A stretch of 64,000 nt of DNA from Ignavibacteriales bacterium (GCA_026390595.1 JAPLFQ010000005.1:1-64000); one strand, 5' to 3'. Shown: positions 50,557-60,038, counted from the stretch's first letter. A program made the numbers and translations. Notes: generated by a model from the sequence alone, not told the origin.

Positions 50557-51792
50557 ATGAACCTCATCCTTCAGTCGAGAGATGTTGCTGCACAGAAACG
50601 AAGAAACAAAACCCAGACGCTTCTCGTCATGGGCGGATTCTCCCTTTCCTTTGCTTTGCTTGGCTGCCTCTTCGACTACATGATGACGACCTTCAACAAT
50701 TATCAATTGTTGACGGTTCCGATCGCCGCAGTGATTATCATCTCCCTGATTTTCAATTGGCTTGACGGTCTCAACGAGCGTTTCTCGGATCATGATGATC
50801 CTAAAGACGCCGTGGAGTACTATTCGAACAAAGTCACCATTTGGATGGCTTCAACATCATGTATCATAATGTTCTGGATGGTCCTCCTGGAATTGGCCTA
50901 CATCGATCCTCGTAATTTCGCAAAACCAACGGCACTGTTGGTCATCGGAGAGACTTCACCGTACGGCCTTATCGTCGGAGCATGTCTCGGTGTCGGTGCC
51001 GCATTTTCGGCTCTTCAGTGGGGGGCTTATTCCATTCTCAGATCTGTCGGGGCTTCTCCAGCCGATCGCTCATTTGAAGGCGATCGCCGTGTAATTGACA
51101 TTGTCGAAGATGTCAGCAAAGCAGCAGGAATTTCAGCACCGGGGGTTTTTGTCGTGCAAGACGATGCCCCAAATCTGTTTTCCATTGGCCGGAGCCCGAA
51201 ACATGCCTCACTTGTCGTATCCCAGGGACTAATCGAGAACCTGAGCCCCGAGGAAATCAAAGGTGCGATCGCACACGAAATAAGCCACATAAGATCCTAT
51301 GACATTCGCCTCCGGACTGCAGCCACGGCACTTTTTGGATCTGTCGTGTTGTTGACCCGTTGGTCCAGGCCGACCACAATCAAAGGTGGCACATCCAGCA
51401 TCGTGCTTTCGAGAATCAGAGCCGTGCGGAAGTTCCTTGTGTTTGTTTTTTGGCTTCTCTCCATGTTGGTGGTTCCGGTCGTGACATATGTTCTGGTTGT
51501 CCTCACCTTTCGACATCGCGAGTTTCTGGCAGACGCATCAGCCGCAGAACTGACGCATGATCCAGGCGCTCTGGCCCGCGCGCTCAACACAATCGAACAC
51601 GCCGCCGGCGATGCGACGGTATTGAGGGGCAACATCGCGCATCTTTGTATTATCGATCCGCTCAACCGGGACCTCACTTCAAAAGAGGGGTGGCTTGCGG
51701 ACCTGCTGGCAACACATCCTCCTACGGCAAAGCGCCTTCTTGTTCTCCGCTCGATGGGCGCTCGTTTCACATCCTCGCCGTCCGTCAGCTAA
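50557..51792 (+). CDS. M48-family membrane metalloprotease
   Basis: A 411-residue protease. Four or so helices (about 22-40, 48-64, 100-118 and 128-145) anchor it. The catalytic zinc motif is IAHEISHIRSYD (HExxH at about 239-243) with the third ligand in FRHREFLADASAAELT. This is the HtpX/Ste24-like group that degrades misfolded or signal-peptide membrane proteins. An unusually long N-terminal membrane part distinguishes it from HtpX (about 290 residues). The 280-base spacer upstream shows no clear feature. Confidence 0.87.
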   Translation: MNLILQSRDVAAQKRRNKTQTLLVMGGFSLSFALLGCLFDYMMTTFNNYQLLTVPIAAVIIISLIFNWLDGLNERFSDHDDPKDAVEYYSNKVTIWMASTSCIIMFWMVLLELAYIDPRNFAKPTALLVIGETSPYGLIVGACLGVGAAFSALQWGAYSILRSVGASPADRSFEGDRRVIDIVEDVSKAAGISAPGVFVVQDDAPNLFSIGRSPKHASLVVSQGLIENLSPEEIKGAIAHEISHIRSYDIRLRTAATALFGSVVLLTRWSRPTTIKGGTSSIVLSRIRAVRKFLVFVFWLLSMLVVPVVTYVLVVLTFRHREFLADASAAELTHDPGALARALNTIEHAAGDATVLRGNIAHLCIIDPLNRDLTSKEGWLADLLATHPPTAKRLLVLRSMGARFTSSPSVS

Positions 51793-51881
51793 GTCCATCT
51801 ATCGTGCGTTGAATTCCACTCTGCTTTTCTTTACTTTGACACGACGGATCCATTCTTTTATCTACTTGTGGAGTTATGTCT

Positions 51882-54350
51882 ATGCGATTTATTCGTTTCT
51901 CCCTGTTCGTGTCGGTCATGTTACTCGTCGCGCTCGCGAGTTCCTCTGCACAACAACGCGGCACACCCGTAAACCCAACACGCGGCTGGCTCACCGTTGA
52001 GACAATCATGCGGGACCCTGAGTGGATGGGGACTTCCCCCGGCCGTCCTTTCTGGTCGGAAGACGGAGAATTCCTTTACTTCGACTGGCGGCAGAAGGGG
52101 GATGCGGGAGATTCGCTCTACGTCGTCAGCGCAAAGGGCGGGACGCCAACGCGCGTCTCTCTGGAGAAACGCAAAGCACTCCCCGGCCGGTCCGGGTCAT
52201 ACAACAAGGAGCGGACAAAAAAGGCCTACAGCAAGAGCGGCGACATATTCGTTCTTGAGATCCCTTCGGGTAAAGAATTTCAGCTGACAAGCACCTCGAC
52301 GCCCGAGACGGGACCACGCTTCACATTCGACGAACAGAAGATCGTCTTTGAGCGCACCGGGAACCTGTTTACGCATGATTTAAAAACCGGCGCGGAAATT
52401 CAGCTTACGAATTTTCAATCCGGCGGAAGTTCGCGTGAAGAGCAGACGATAACGTCTCAGTTCGGGGGCAGATCACGCGAAGGACAATCCACGGGGATGC
52501 AGTCCGGAGCCGGCGCACGAGACGGACAACGATCTACTGCACAGAAAACTCTCGAACGCGACCAGCTCGCACTGTTCGATGTTCTGCGGGAACGCAAGGA
52601 GGAACGCGAGGCCGGCAAACGACTCCAGGACGCACTTGAACTGAAACGGCCAAAGCCATATTCTCTCGGACAGAAAACCGCGGGATCCTTCGTTCTCTCA
52701 CCTGACCAACGAACGATCACCTTCACGCTCACTCAGATGCCGACGGACGCCAAACGCACGATCGTCCCAAACTACGTTACCGAAAGTGGCTACACGGAAG
52801 ACATCCCCGGCCGGACAAAGGTCGGCGAACCCCTTTCGACAAGCGAGTTCTACGTCTACAATATTGCACTCGATTCGGTTGTGCAGGTTAAGATAGACGA
52901 GGTTCCCGGCGTCATGAGTAAGAAAGCGCCGGGTGACACAAGCCGGGTGAGACCAAGACCGCGTCCGGTCTCCTTCAGCACCCCCTTCTGGTCCGAGGAT
53001 GGTAAGCTCGCGTTTGTCCAGTTGTTCTCGCAAGACAACAAAGACCGGTGGATTGTCATGCTCGATGTCGAGAGAGCGAAATTCACAACGGTCGTGGAGC
53101 GCCAGCACGATGATGCGTGGCTCGGCGGCCCCGGTATCCGCGGCTTTGGCTTTTCCCAGACCGTCGGGTGGCTTCCCGATTCCCGGCGCATCTATTTCCA
53201 ATCCGAAGAAGATGGCTGGTCTCACCTCTATACAGTCACATTCGACGGAAAGATCAAGACACAGCTGACAAAAGGAAAGTTCGAAATCTATTCGCCGCGG
53301 ATCTCGAAGGACAAAAAGCGCTGGTATTTCACTTCCAACGAAGTACATTTCGGCGAGCACCATTTCTATTCCATGCCGTTGGAGGGGGGACCACCAACGC
53401 GCATCACCTCCATGGAGGGGGGTAACGAAGTCACACTTTCACCCGCCGAAGACCGCATCGCGCTGCTCTTTTCATTCAGCAACACCATGCCCGAGTTGTT
53501 TCTGATGGATAACAAGCCAAGCGTTAAGGCCGTCCAGGTTACGGCTTCTCCTTCTGAACAATTTCGATCGTATGCGTGGCGGGCTCCGCAAGTGCTCACC
53601 TTCACGGCGCGTGACAGCGCAGAGGTGCCGGCGCGTCTCTATAAACCGGATCATCCGAACGGTGCCGCTGTCATCTTTGTCCACGGAGCCGGTTACCTGC
53701 AGAACGCACACAAGTGGTGGAGCGATTACTTCCATGAGTACATGTTCAACAATTTGTTGACAGACAAGGGATATACTGTGCTCGACATGGATTACCGCGC
53801 CAGCGCGGGTCTCGGGCGGGATTGGCGAACAGCAATTTACCGTTTCATGGGAGGGAAGGATCTTGACGACGAGGTCGATGGAGCCAAGTGGCTCGTGCAA
53901 AACCACGGGGTGGATGCCAGACGCATTGGTCTTTACGGCGGTTCGTACGGCGGCTTCATGACGCTCATGGCCATGTTCACAACGCCTGATGTTTTCGCCG
54001 CAGGAGCCGCCCTTCGTCCCGTCACAGACTGGGCACACTACAACCACGGCTACACGTCGGGAATCCTCAATGTTCCCCAGGACGACACGCTTGCGTATCG
54101 CCGCAGTTCGCCGATCTACGTTGCCTCCGGCCTCAAGGGGGCTCTCCTCATCTGTCATGGCATGGTGGATGAAAATGTACATTTCCAGGACGCCGTGAGG
54201 CTCGTGCAGCGTTTGATAGAACTGAAAAAGGAAAACTGGGAGCTCGCTGTGTTCCCCGTGGAAGATCACGGCTTCAAGGAACCGACAAGCTGGACTGATG
54301 AATACCGGCGAATTCTGAAACTCTTTGATACAAACCTTGCAAAACACTAG
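51882..54350 (+). CDS. S9-family (prolyl oligopeptidase-like) secreted peptidase
   Basis: An 822-residue exported peptidase. The start at ATG 51882 has GTGGAG at good distance; the ATG at 51876 is closer to it. Signal peptide about 1-23. An N-terminal beta-propeller (DPP-IV/TolB-like, about 40-590) is followed by an alpha/beta hydrolase domain: nucleophile GLYGGSYGGFM (serine about 688), aspartate in CHGMVDENVHF and histidine in VEDHGFKEP. Residues about 180-222 hold a Ser/Gly/Arg/Gln-rich degenerate repeat inserted in the propeller. It likely cleaves dipeptides or short peptides in the periplasm. Confidence 0.9.
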   Translation: MRFIRFSLFVSVMLLVALASSSAQQRGTPVNPTRGWLTVETIMRDPEWMGTSPGRPFWSEDGEFLYFDWRQKGDAGDSLYVVSAKGGTPTRVSLEKRKALPGRSGSYNKERTKKAYSKSGDIFVLEIPSGKEFQLTSTSTPETGPRFTFDEQKIVFERTGNLFTHDLKTGAEIQLTNFQSGGSSREEQTITSQFGGRSREGQSTGMQSGAGARDGQRSTAQKTLERDQLALFDVLRERKEEREAGKRLQDALELKRPKPYSLGQKTAGSFVLSPDQRTITFTLTQMPTDAKRTIVPNYVTESGYTEDIPGRTKVGEPLSTSEFYVYNIALDSVVQVKIDEVPGVMSKKAPGDTSRVRPRPRPVSFSTPFWSEDGKLAFVQLFSQDNKDRWIVMLDVERAKFTTVVERQHDDAWLGGPGIRGFGFSQTVGWLPDSRRIYFQSEEDGWSHLYTVTFDGKIKTQLTKGKFEIYSPRISKDKKRWYFTSNEVHFGEHHFYSMPLEGGPPTRITSMEGGNEVTLSPAEDRIALLFSFSNTMPELFLMDNKPSVKAVQVTASPSEQFRSYAWRAPQVLTFTARDSAEVPARLYKPDHPNGAAVIFVHGAGYLQNAHKWWSDYFHEYMFNNLLTDKGYTVLDMDYRASAGLGRDWRTAIYRFMGGKDLDDEVDGAKWLVQNHGVDARRIGLYGGSYGGFMTLMAMFTTPDVFAAGAALRPVTDWAHYNHGYTSGILNVPQDDTLAYRRSSPIYVASGLKGALLICHGMVDENVHFQDAVRLVQRLIELKKENWELAVFPVEDHGFKEPTSWTDEYRRILKLFDTNLAKH

Positions 54351-54434
54351 CCGTTGTTGAAAGCCTGGTTTGTAAGACTACGATGAACCGCCAAGGGGTT
54401 GAATTATTTGACGAAAGAGAACATCTGGGCCACC

Positions 54435-54455
54435 TTCGACAGTTGAACTGTCGAA
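54435..54455. promoter_or_regulatory. Perfect 21-bp palindrome before the PLP sulfur enzyme gene
   Basis: TTCGACAGTT-G-AACTGTCGAA is a perfect inverted repeat 54 bases upstream of the gene at 54509. No T-run follows on either strand, so a protein-binding operator fits better than a terminator. Its TCGACA half resembles the enhancer half-sites at 11.2 and 16.5 kb, but the spacing differs. Confidence 0.5.
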
Positions 54456-54508
54456 AAACTGCTGGCTGTTTGTTCTTCAACATCCCGCTACGATAGGAAG
54501 GCACTTCT

Positions 54509-55735
54509 ATGAAAAAGAAACAACCGATGAAAGCACCTCTTTCGCTCGCGACTCGAGCAATCCATGGAAACAAACTGTATGCGTACAAAGGCCCCGTGTC
54601 CACACCCATTTATCAGACCTCGACATATCGGTTTGAGACGTCGGAAGATGCGATCCGCTTTGCGAAGGGGGATCCATCGGTATATGTGTACACGCGCTAT
54701 CACAACCCAACTGTGCATGACGTCGAAGAGAAACTCGCGTTGATGGAGGGGGGCGAGTCTGCCGCCCTTTTCTCTTCAGGAATGGCTGCAATCACAACAG
54801 CTATTCTCGCAGTGACAAAGCCGGGAGACGAAATCATCAGCACACCCGCACTGTATGGGGGAACCTACCGGTGGTTTCGCGACGAGCTCCCCAAAAACGG
54901 CATTACAGTCAAGTATGTGCACCCCGACCGCCTGGATCAGATCGGGAAGCTGGCGTCACCGAAGACGACGATCGTCTATTTTGAGACGCCGACCAATCCA
55001 ACTTTGGATCTTGTCGACATCGCAGAAGTCGTGAGGCAAACGCGAAGTGCTGAACGAAAAACCGGCCGCAAGATTCTGATCATGATCGACAATACATTTG
55101 CTTCGATTCTGAATCAGGACCCTTTCAAGTACGGCGTTGACGTGATTCTCGAGAGCGCGACGAAATACCTTGGAGGTCACAGCGATATCATTGCGGGAGC
55201 TGTCATAGGAACGTCGGACTTCCTGAAACAGGTCCGTGGACTGGCAAAGTATCATGGGGGGTGTGCTGACCCCTTTGCGGCGTACTTGCTGTCCCGGAGC
55301 TTGAAGACATATGAGCTCCGCGTCCGGAAACAGAATGAGAACGCACTCGCGTTGGCGGCAGCCCTGGAACAACACAGGAAGGTGAAACGCGTCTTGTATC
55401 CCGGGCTTCCTTCATTCCCGAAGCATCAGCTTGCCAGGAAGCAAATGTCCGGCTTCGGCGGTATGGTGACAATTGAAGTAAAGCCCTCCAAGGGACGCTC
55501 GCCCGTCGAAGCGGCTGCCCGCGTATGCGACAATCTCAAGATAGCCGTCAATGCAATGTCTCTCGGCGGGGTTGAAACGCTTGTGAGTATTCCGGTCTAT
55601 TCATCGCATGTCTTCATGTCTGATGACGAACTCAAGCAGCATGGTGTAACGTCAGGAATGATCCGGATTTCAGTCGGTGTGGAGGGAATCGAGGATCTGA
55701 TCGGTGATTTCGAGCAAGCGCTGGCACTGGCGTAG
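54509..55735 (+). CDS. Cystathionine gamma-synthase/lyase-family PLP enzyme
   Basis: A 408-residue Cys/Met-metabolism PLP enzyme. The PLP lysine is K219 in SATKYLGGHSDIIAG; YSRYxNPT-like YTRYHNPTVHDVEEKLALME, SSGMAAITTAILA and YFETPTNPTLDLVDI are family blocks. ISVGVEGIEDLIGDFEQAL closes the protein. Members include cystathionine gamma-synthase, gamma/beta-lyase, methionine gamma-lyase and O-acetylhomoserine sulfhydrylase, and the sequence alone does not decide. AGGAAGG precedes the ATG. A strong terminator follows. Confidence 0.88.
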   Translation: MKKKQPMKAPLSLATRAIHGNKLYAYKGPVSTPIYQTSTYRFETSEDAIRFAKGDPSVYVYTRYHNPTVHDVEEKLALMEGGESAALFSSGMAAITTAILAVTKPGDEIISTPALYGGTYRWFRDELPKNGITVKYVHPDRLDQIGKLASPKTTIVYFETPTNPTLDLVDIAEVVRQTRSAERKTGRKILIMIDNTFASILNQDPFKYGVDVILESATKYLGGHSDIIAGAVIGTSDFLKQVRGLAKYHGGCADPFAAYLLSRSLKTYELRVRKQNENALALAAALEQHRKVKRVLYPGLPSFPKHQLARKQMSGFGGMVTIEVKPSKGRSPVEAAARVCDNLKIAVNAMSLGGVETLVSIPVYSSHVFMSDDELKQHGVTSGMIRISVGVEGIEDLIGDFEQALALA

Positions 55736-55770
55736 CGGACCGGGGATTTTTTGAGGGGGCTATAGAACAC

Positions 55771-55798
55771 AAAAGGGAGAGCATCGCTCTCCCTTTTT
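55771..55798. terminator. Bidirectional intrinsic terminator
   Basis: AAAAGGGAGAGC/GCTCTCCCTTTTT with a three-base loop forms a long stem. T-runs are present on both strands, so it serves the rightward PLP enzyme gene and the leftward anti-sigma gene. Confidence 0.92.
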
Positions 55799-55849
55799 CA
55801 TTCCATGTAAATCACATCGATGTCTTCTGTTTCGCGCGGCGATGTTTGC

Positions 55850-56818
55850 TTACTTCGCAGATACGCGCAACTGCATTGCCCCTGTTGGCTGCGGACTTCC
55901 GCCTTTAGGCTCCAATGTCACAGAGAAGCCTTCGATTTCCTTTGTATCACTGACCGGAAGGGACATGGTGTGTAACGTGCTTGACTTCTCGGAGGTTACG
56001 TCGAAGAGACCGACACTGTAAAATTTCTTGTCTTTCAGGATCCAGAACTGGTACTGTTTTCCCTCCGGCTGCATGGGCAGGTTTGACGTCTGGAGCACCG
56101 CGTTGCGTTTCGCAGGATCCCAGAGGACTTTCCCGTACATCGCGGCTCCGGGAACAATGCCGGCTAGCTCCAGGATTTCGACATGTTCGGCCTGCAAGAT
56201 GCCGATCGCACTCTGCAATTCCGAGATTCTCTTCTCTTGTGCACCGGCAGTGCCGATAAGCTGGTACAGGAAAACGAACAAGGCTGCGATAAGGAGAACG
56301 CCGGTTACGATGGACGCGTACAGGTACCATGGCCGCTCCGGACGAAGCGAGGGAGTCGCAGGTTTTTCTCGTTGTTGCTGGGGTCGTTCACCGCGTTGCT
56401 GCTGGGAGCGTTCGCCGCGCTGTTGCTGGGGTCGTTCACCGCGTTGTTGCTGGGAGCGTTCGCCGCGCTGTTGCTGAGGTCGTTCGCCGCGTTGTTGCTG
56501 GGAGCGCTCGCCACGTTGCGGCTGAGGGCGTTCGCTGCGTTGCTGCTGGGGAACGTCGACCGCTTGCTGATCGGGTTTAATCGAGGCGATTCGATCGAGG
56601 AGAGTCTGGCGTACCCCCGAGGAGGGGGCTTCCTGCTTCAGGGTGAGCGGCAACAAGGCTGTCGCTTCGTACAAACCAGAGAGCTCCACCCGGCATTGTT
56701 CGCAGCCGGCGGCGAGGTGAGCTTCGAACTGTTTTCGATTTCCCGGGTTCAGTCGTCCGAACACGTACGGGGTGCACAACTCGAGTTGCGCGTGCCGTTC
56801 TTCTGCCTTCGTGGTCAT
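55850..56818 (-). CDS. Anti-sigma factor (RskA-like) with tandem Gln/Arg repeat linker
   Basis: A 322-residue membrane anti-sigma factor. The N-terminal zinc-finger-like segment FEAHLAAGCEQCRVEL (H34, C39, C42) should bind the sigma factor in the cytoplasm. Residues 91-150 are about seven copies of an eight-residue unit RGER[PS]QQQ. A single helix follows (about 165-190) and then the periplasmic RskA-type domain (IVPGAAMYGKVLWDPAKRNAV, LEPKGGSPQPTGAMQLRVS). Its start overlaps the sigma gene by four bases. Signal-dependent release of the sigma factor is the expected mechanism. Confidence 0.88.
   Translation of the reverse strand: MTTKAEERHAQLELCTPYVFGRLNPGNRKQFEAHLAAGCEQCRVELSGLYEATALLPLTLKQEAPSSGVRQTLLDRIASIKPDQQAVDVPQQQRSERPQPQRGERSQQQRGERPQQQRGERSQQQRGERPQQQRGERSQQQRGERPQQQREKPATPSLRPERPWYLYASIVTGVLLIAALFVFLYQLIGTAGAQEKRISELQSAIGILQAEHVEILELAGIVPGAAMYGKVLWDPAKRNAVLQTSNLPMQPEGKQYQFWILKDKKFYSVGLFDVTSEKSSTLHTMSLPVSDTKEIEGFSVTLEPKGGSPQPTGAMQLRVSAK
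56369..56548 (-). repeat. Coding minisatellite, 24-bp units in 48-bp pairs
   Basis: About 7.5 tandem copies of a 24-base unit encode RGERSQQQ and RGERPQQQ alternately within the anti-sigma gene. Neighbouring units alternate Ser and Pro, so the true repeat period is 48 bases. Copy number is expected to vary between strains. Confidence 0.85.
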
Positions 56819-57414
56819 TTCGCCTCCGGCGCGGCAACCTGGCGCAACTTCTGAATTCCACGGCGCATCTTTGCCTTGATGGTGCCGACCGGAATTCTCA
56901 GCATGCGAGCGAGATCCGATTGGCTTTGTCCTTCGAAGTAACTGAGTTCGAGCAAGCGCAGTTCAAGTTTGGAGAGCGATCGCAGAGAGTTTCGCGTTTC
57001 TTCAGTAATTCCTTTGAGGGTCACGATCGATTCCTCTTCGGGCGTATGTTGTTCTCCCTCGGACGAACCGCGCGGAGGCGTATTCTCGTTCTCATTCCCT
57101 TTTCGTTTTTGGGCCGCTGGCCGGATCTTTTCCATCGCTTTGGCCCTGGATAGAGCCATCAGCCATGCATAAACCGATCCATGATACTGGGCATAGCTGC
57201 CTGCCTTCTCCCAGACCTGAACGAACACGTCCTGGAGGAGGACTTCGGCGAGTTCGTGCGAACCGGTCATCCGCACACCAAAAGGATACAACACCGGGGC
57301 ATAACGATCATACAGCGATGCGAGAGCACGTTGATCGGCCCGCTGGATTTTCTTCAGAAGATCTGCGTCCTCGCGGTCATGCTGCTGTCGTTGGTTGATT
57401 ACGCTTTGCTCCAC
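56815..57414 (-). CDS. ECF RNA polymerase sigma factor
   Basis: A 199-residue ECF sigma factor. The start is placed at the GTG at 57414, six bases after AAGGGG; a longer frame to 57465 is less likely. Region 2: ASLYDRYAPVLYPFGVRMTGSHELAEVLLQDVFVQVW (in two parts). Region 4: LRLLELSYFEGQSQSDLARMLRIPVGTIKAKMRRGIQKLR. A Pro/Glu-rich linker lies between them. It is paired with the anti-sigma factor (ATGA overlap) as in SigK/RskA modules. No target promoters were identified. Confidence 0.9.
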   Translation of the reverse strand: MEQSVINQRQQHDREDADLLKKIQRADQRALASLYDRYAPVLYPFGVRMTGSHELAEVLLQDVFVQVWEKAGSYAQYHGSVYAWLMALSRAKAMEKIRPAAQKRKGNENENTPPRGSSEGEQHTPEEESIVTLKGITEETRNSLRSLSKLELRLLELSYFEGQSQSDLARMLRIPVGTIKAKMRRGIQKLRQVAAPEAK

Positions 57415-57536
57415 AACAATCCCCTTCTTCAATAAATACGGAGAGGCCTGTCCGGCCTCGTACACTTGATGAATCTAAGGAGAACCGTCAGGAAAAGCAA
57501 CCGCAGCGTGCATTGACGCGGGTTTCCTTCCTCACC

Positions 57537-58244
57537 TCATTGTACAGACTTCGGGACTTCTTCTTTTCGGGTAATGGAATGTTGATGCAGCACATTTTCC
57601 ACAGCCCCTGTCAGTTCCAATTTCACCGAAAGAGCCGTGAAGTGCAGCACCGGTATCTTGGTGCGTTTGTGCAACACCAGCATTGATGATGTGGCAGATT
57701 CCTTTTCCCAGCCAAAGCTCTGGATACACTTCCACGGACAGAACCCTGTTCCAAAGGAAACTCCATGCTCTGTCAGTCCGCGTTTGCTGAGCCCCTGGAT
57801 CAGGACTGCATAGGCAATCGATAAGCCAAGAACCTGCAGGGAAAGGTCCCGAAATGCCCACTGTGGTTTCTGAACAATTTCCACAATGTCCATCGCAGCG
57901 ATCCACGCGAGCCCCGCTCCAGCGAAAAGGTTGATGATCATGTCCTGCAAAGGAACTCTTCCCAGGTCGAGAAGGAGCGCACCGCCACGACTGCGCGCTT
58001 GAACGAGTCGAACAGTGCGCTCGAGGACGATCAGGATGCCGACGACGCCCAACAATTCCCTCGGAAAATTGCTCCACCAGTTGAAAAGATCATCCAGCGT
58101 GATCGCAATCGTCAAGAGCAGGACAAAGGCTCCCACAACAGTTGACAACTGCTTTGACGATGATCGGAGTTTGGTGTGCTTCGAGAGTCCACCCCATAGA
58201 AGGCCTGCAGCGAGCACATAACCGATTATCCAGGTCAATGCCAT
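57537..58244 (-). CDS. Membrane protein of unknown function
   Basis: A 235-residue protein with about five hydrophobic helices in its first 150 residues (VLAAGLLWGG, VVGAFVLLLTIAITL, LLGVVGILIVLE, MIINLFAGAGLAWIAAM and LGLSIAYAVLIQG) and a soluble C-terminal domain (about 155-235). The segment LTEHGVSFGTGFCPWKCIQSFGWEKES resembles DUF5673/PH-like domains, tentatively. It stands between the ECF operon and the NFACT gene on the minus strand. No confident function. Confidence 0.6.
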   Translation of the reverse strand: MALTWIIGYVLAAGLLWGGLSKHTKLRSSSKQLSTVVGAFVLLLTIAITLDDLFNWWSNFPRELLGVVGILIVLERTVRLVQARSRGGALLLDLGRVPLQDMIINLFAGAGLAWIAAMDIVEIVQKPQWAFRDLSLQVLGLSIAYAVLIQGLSKRGLTEHGVSFGTGFCPWKCIQSFGWEKESATSSMLVLHKRTKIPVLHFTALSVKLELTGAVENVLHQHSITRKEEVPKSVQ

Positions 58245-58334
58245 GAAATATGCTCCTTGTATGAATGAGTTCGTCGCTCGACGCTCATCACAGCGTCTTC
58301 GCGTGTATGTGCCTTGCCCGCTCAGGGCCCCGCA

Positions 58335-60038
58335 TCACCGTACAGAGTCCTGCTCAGCCTCACTGGGCAATTTCGGATTGACGAAGAACAATTTCTCACG
58401 TTCGATCGTCACGGTACCTGCTGGCGCACCGCGCGGTTTGCGGACGTATTTCCGCTCTGTCATGGCGACGGGAACGTTTCTCGCGTTCTTCATTTTACTA
58501 TAGAAGGCAGCGATGCTTGCGGTTTCTTCCAACGCTCGTCTGCCTGGCTCACCCTTCCCGGTACCGGTGCGCAGAACAACATGTGATCCGCTCGATCCAC
58601 GCGCATGGAACCAGAGGTCGTTGGGGCGCGCGAACTTAAGCGTCAACAGATCGTTGTTCTCGCTGTTTTTTCCAACCCAGACCTGGAATCCTCCGGTGAC
58701 TGTGAAGATTCGGAATGGAGCTTCTTCTCGTTTTTCGGCTGCCGCGCCGGGAAGTCCCTTGTAGCCAAGCTGCTTCAACTCTTTGCTGGAATTCGTCATG
58801 AATTCCGCGAATTGATCGTAGGTCTGCAGGTCGGACACGCGGTCATGGAATTCCCGGAGCATTTCCCATCGCACACGCACCCCGTCATGGTGCTCAAGCT
58901 TTTCTTCCGCACCTGCCCGCGCTTTTTTTGCCTTGTCGAAATAGTATTCCGCATTCCGGGCAGGCGTCAATTTCTGATCGAGCTTGATGACGACCGTCGG
59001 ACGTTCGGGGCTGTAGATATCTTCCACCTCCACGTCCTTCATACCCTTTTGGAGCAAAGGAAGCTGGGCCATCAGCAGTTTCCCGAGGTGCTCGTACCGC
59101 ATTGCGCGCTGCAGCGCCTCGGTTTCCTGTTCCATTTTCTGAAGTGTTCGTTCCGCTTTTTCGATTCCCTGCAGCAGAAAGTGCACCAATGATTCCTTCT
59201 CCTGGAGCAGCGATTTCTGCTTTCTGTTCTTCCCCACGAACACCCTGATTGCGTCATGAACGGAATCGAAGTATTCCGCTTCTACACCGGCTAGATGTTC
59301 GAGTGGAATAATGGAAAATACCGCGGGGAGATTGTTCTGGCTATAAATGCGCGCCCGGGGAGAAGTCTGGATTTCTTTCTGGATCGCTCCACACGAAACG
59401 AAGAGCCGCCCGAGATCGATGTCGTTGAGCTCTGCCACAACCTTGCCCTCGCTGATGTGTGACCGGTAGCAGGCTTCGCGCGTCAGCGGTGTGGTGAAGA
59501 AGGGAAGGAGTTGTTTGATGGCCGCCGGAAGGAGAATTGTACCGATCGACCGCAGCCGGGTCTGAAAATCTTCCAGGGTCAGTTCTGATTGCTGTTCGGG
59601 TTCGCTTCGTTTCGGGAGGACTGATCCCCGAAGTTCTTTTGCGTGGAGAAAGGAATCCACAACCGTCCGCTCTTTGTTGAGGAGCAGGACATTCGCTTTC
59701 GAGCCGAACATGCGGACCGACACCAACAGATCGCCGCTGCAGTGAAGTACGAGTTCGCGGTCGGCCGGCTGCATGCTCACGTCGCTGATGAGCCTCCCGG
59801 AGAGAATCTGAAACACATCAACCGAATTTTTCTTCGCCCGATTGAACTGGCTACGAAGAAAGAGATAGTTCATCGATGGTTCGCATGAAACCGTGAGGCA
59901 TCGCTCTCCGGATTCCGTCTTCAGTGAGATCAGAAGTTCGTTTTTCGACTGGCAGAAGATTTCTTTGACTTCACTGCCGCGCAGCGACGCATCGAGATCG
60001 GCAGCAAGATATCGCAATGTGTAGTAGTTACTGATCAT
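58335..60038 (-). CDS. NFACT-family (RqcH/fibronectin-binding-like) protein
   Basis: A 567-residue NFACT protein. N-terminal NFACT-N domain (MISNYYTLRYLAADLDASLRG split over the first strands, LLISLKTESGERCLTVSCEP), long coiled-coil middle (about 280-400, KAERTLQKMEQETEALQRAM) and C-terminal NFACT-R (RIFTVTGGFQVWVGKNSENNDLL, DLWFHARGSSGSHVVLR). Bacterial RqcH binds stalled 50S subunits and adds alanine tails. Whether this protein keeps RqcH activity would depend on residues in the NFACT-N domain that I cannot score by eye. It is divergent from yicC. Confidence 0.88.
   Translation of the reverse strand: MISNYYTLRYLAADLDASLRGSEVKEIFCQSKNELLISLKTESGERCLTVSCEPSMNYLFLRSQFNRAKKNSVDVFQILSGRLISDVSMQPADRELVLHCSGDLLVSVRMFGSKANVLLLNKERTVVDSFLHAKELRGSVLPKRSEPEQQSELTLEDFQTRLRSIGTILLPAAIKQLLPFFTTPLTREACYRSHISEGKVVAELNDIDLGRLFVSCGAIQKEIQTSPRARIYSQNNLPAVFSIIPLEHLAGVEAEYFDSVHDAIRVFVGKNRKQKSLLQEKESLVHFLLQGIEKAERTLQKMEQETEALQRAMRYEHLGKLLMAQLPLLQKGMKDVEVEDIYSPERPTVVIKLDQKLTPARNAEYYFDKAKKARAGAEEKLEHHDGVRVRWEMLREFHDRVSDLQTYDQFAEFMTNSSKELKQLGYKGLPGAAAEKREEAPFRIFTVTGGFQVWVGKNSENNDLLTLKFARPNDLWFHARGSSGSHVVLRTGTGKGEPGRRALEETASIAAFYSKMKNARNVPVAMTERKYVRKPRGAPAGTVTIEREKLFFVNPKLPSEAEQDSVR

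Noticed and set aside
54360-54508. SAM riboswitch or leader peptide upstream of the sulfur amino-acid PLP enzyme
   Set aside because: No conserved SAM-riboswitch core was seen, and the 37-codon frame from 54383 has no Met or Cys run.
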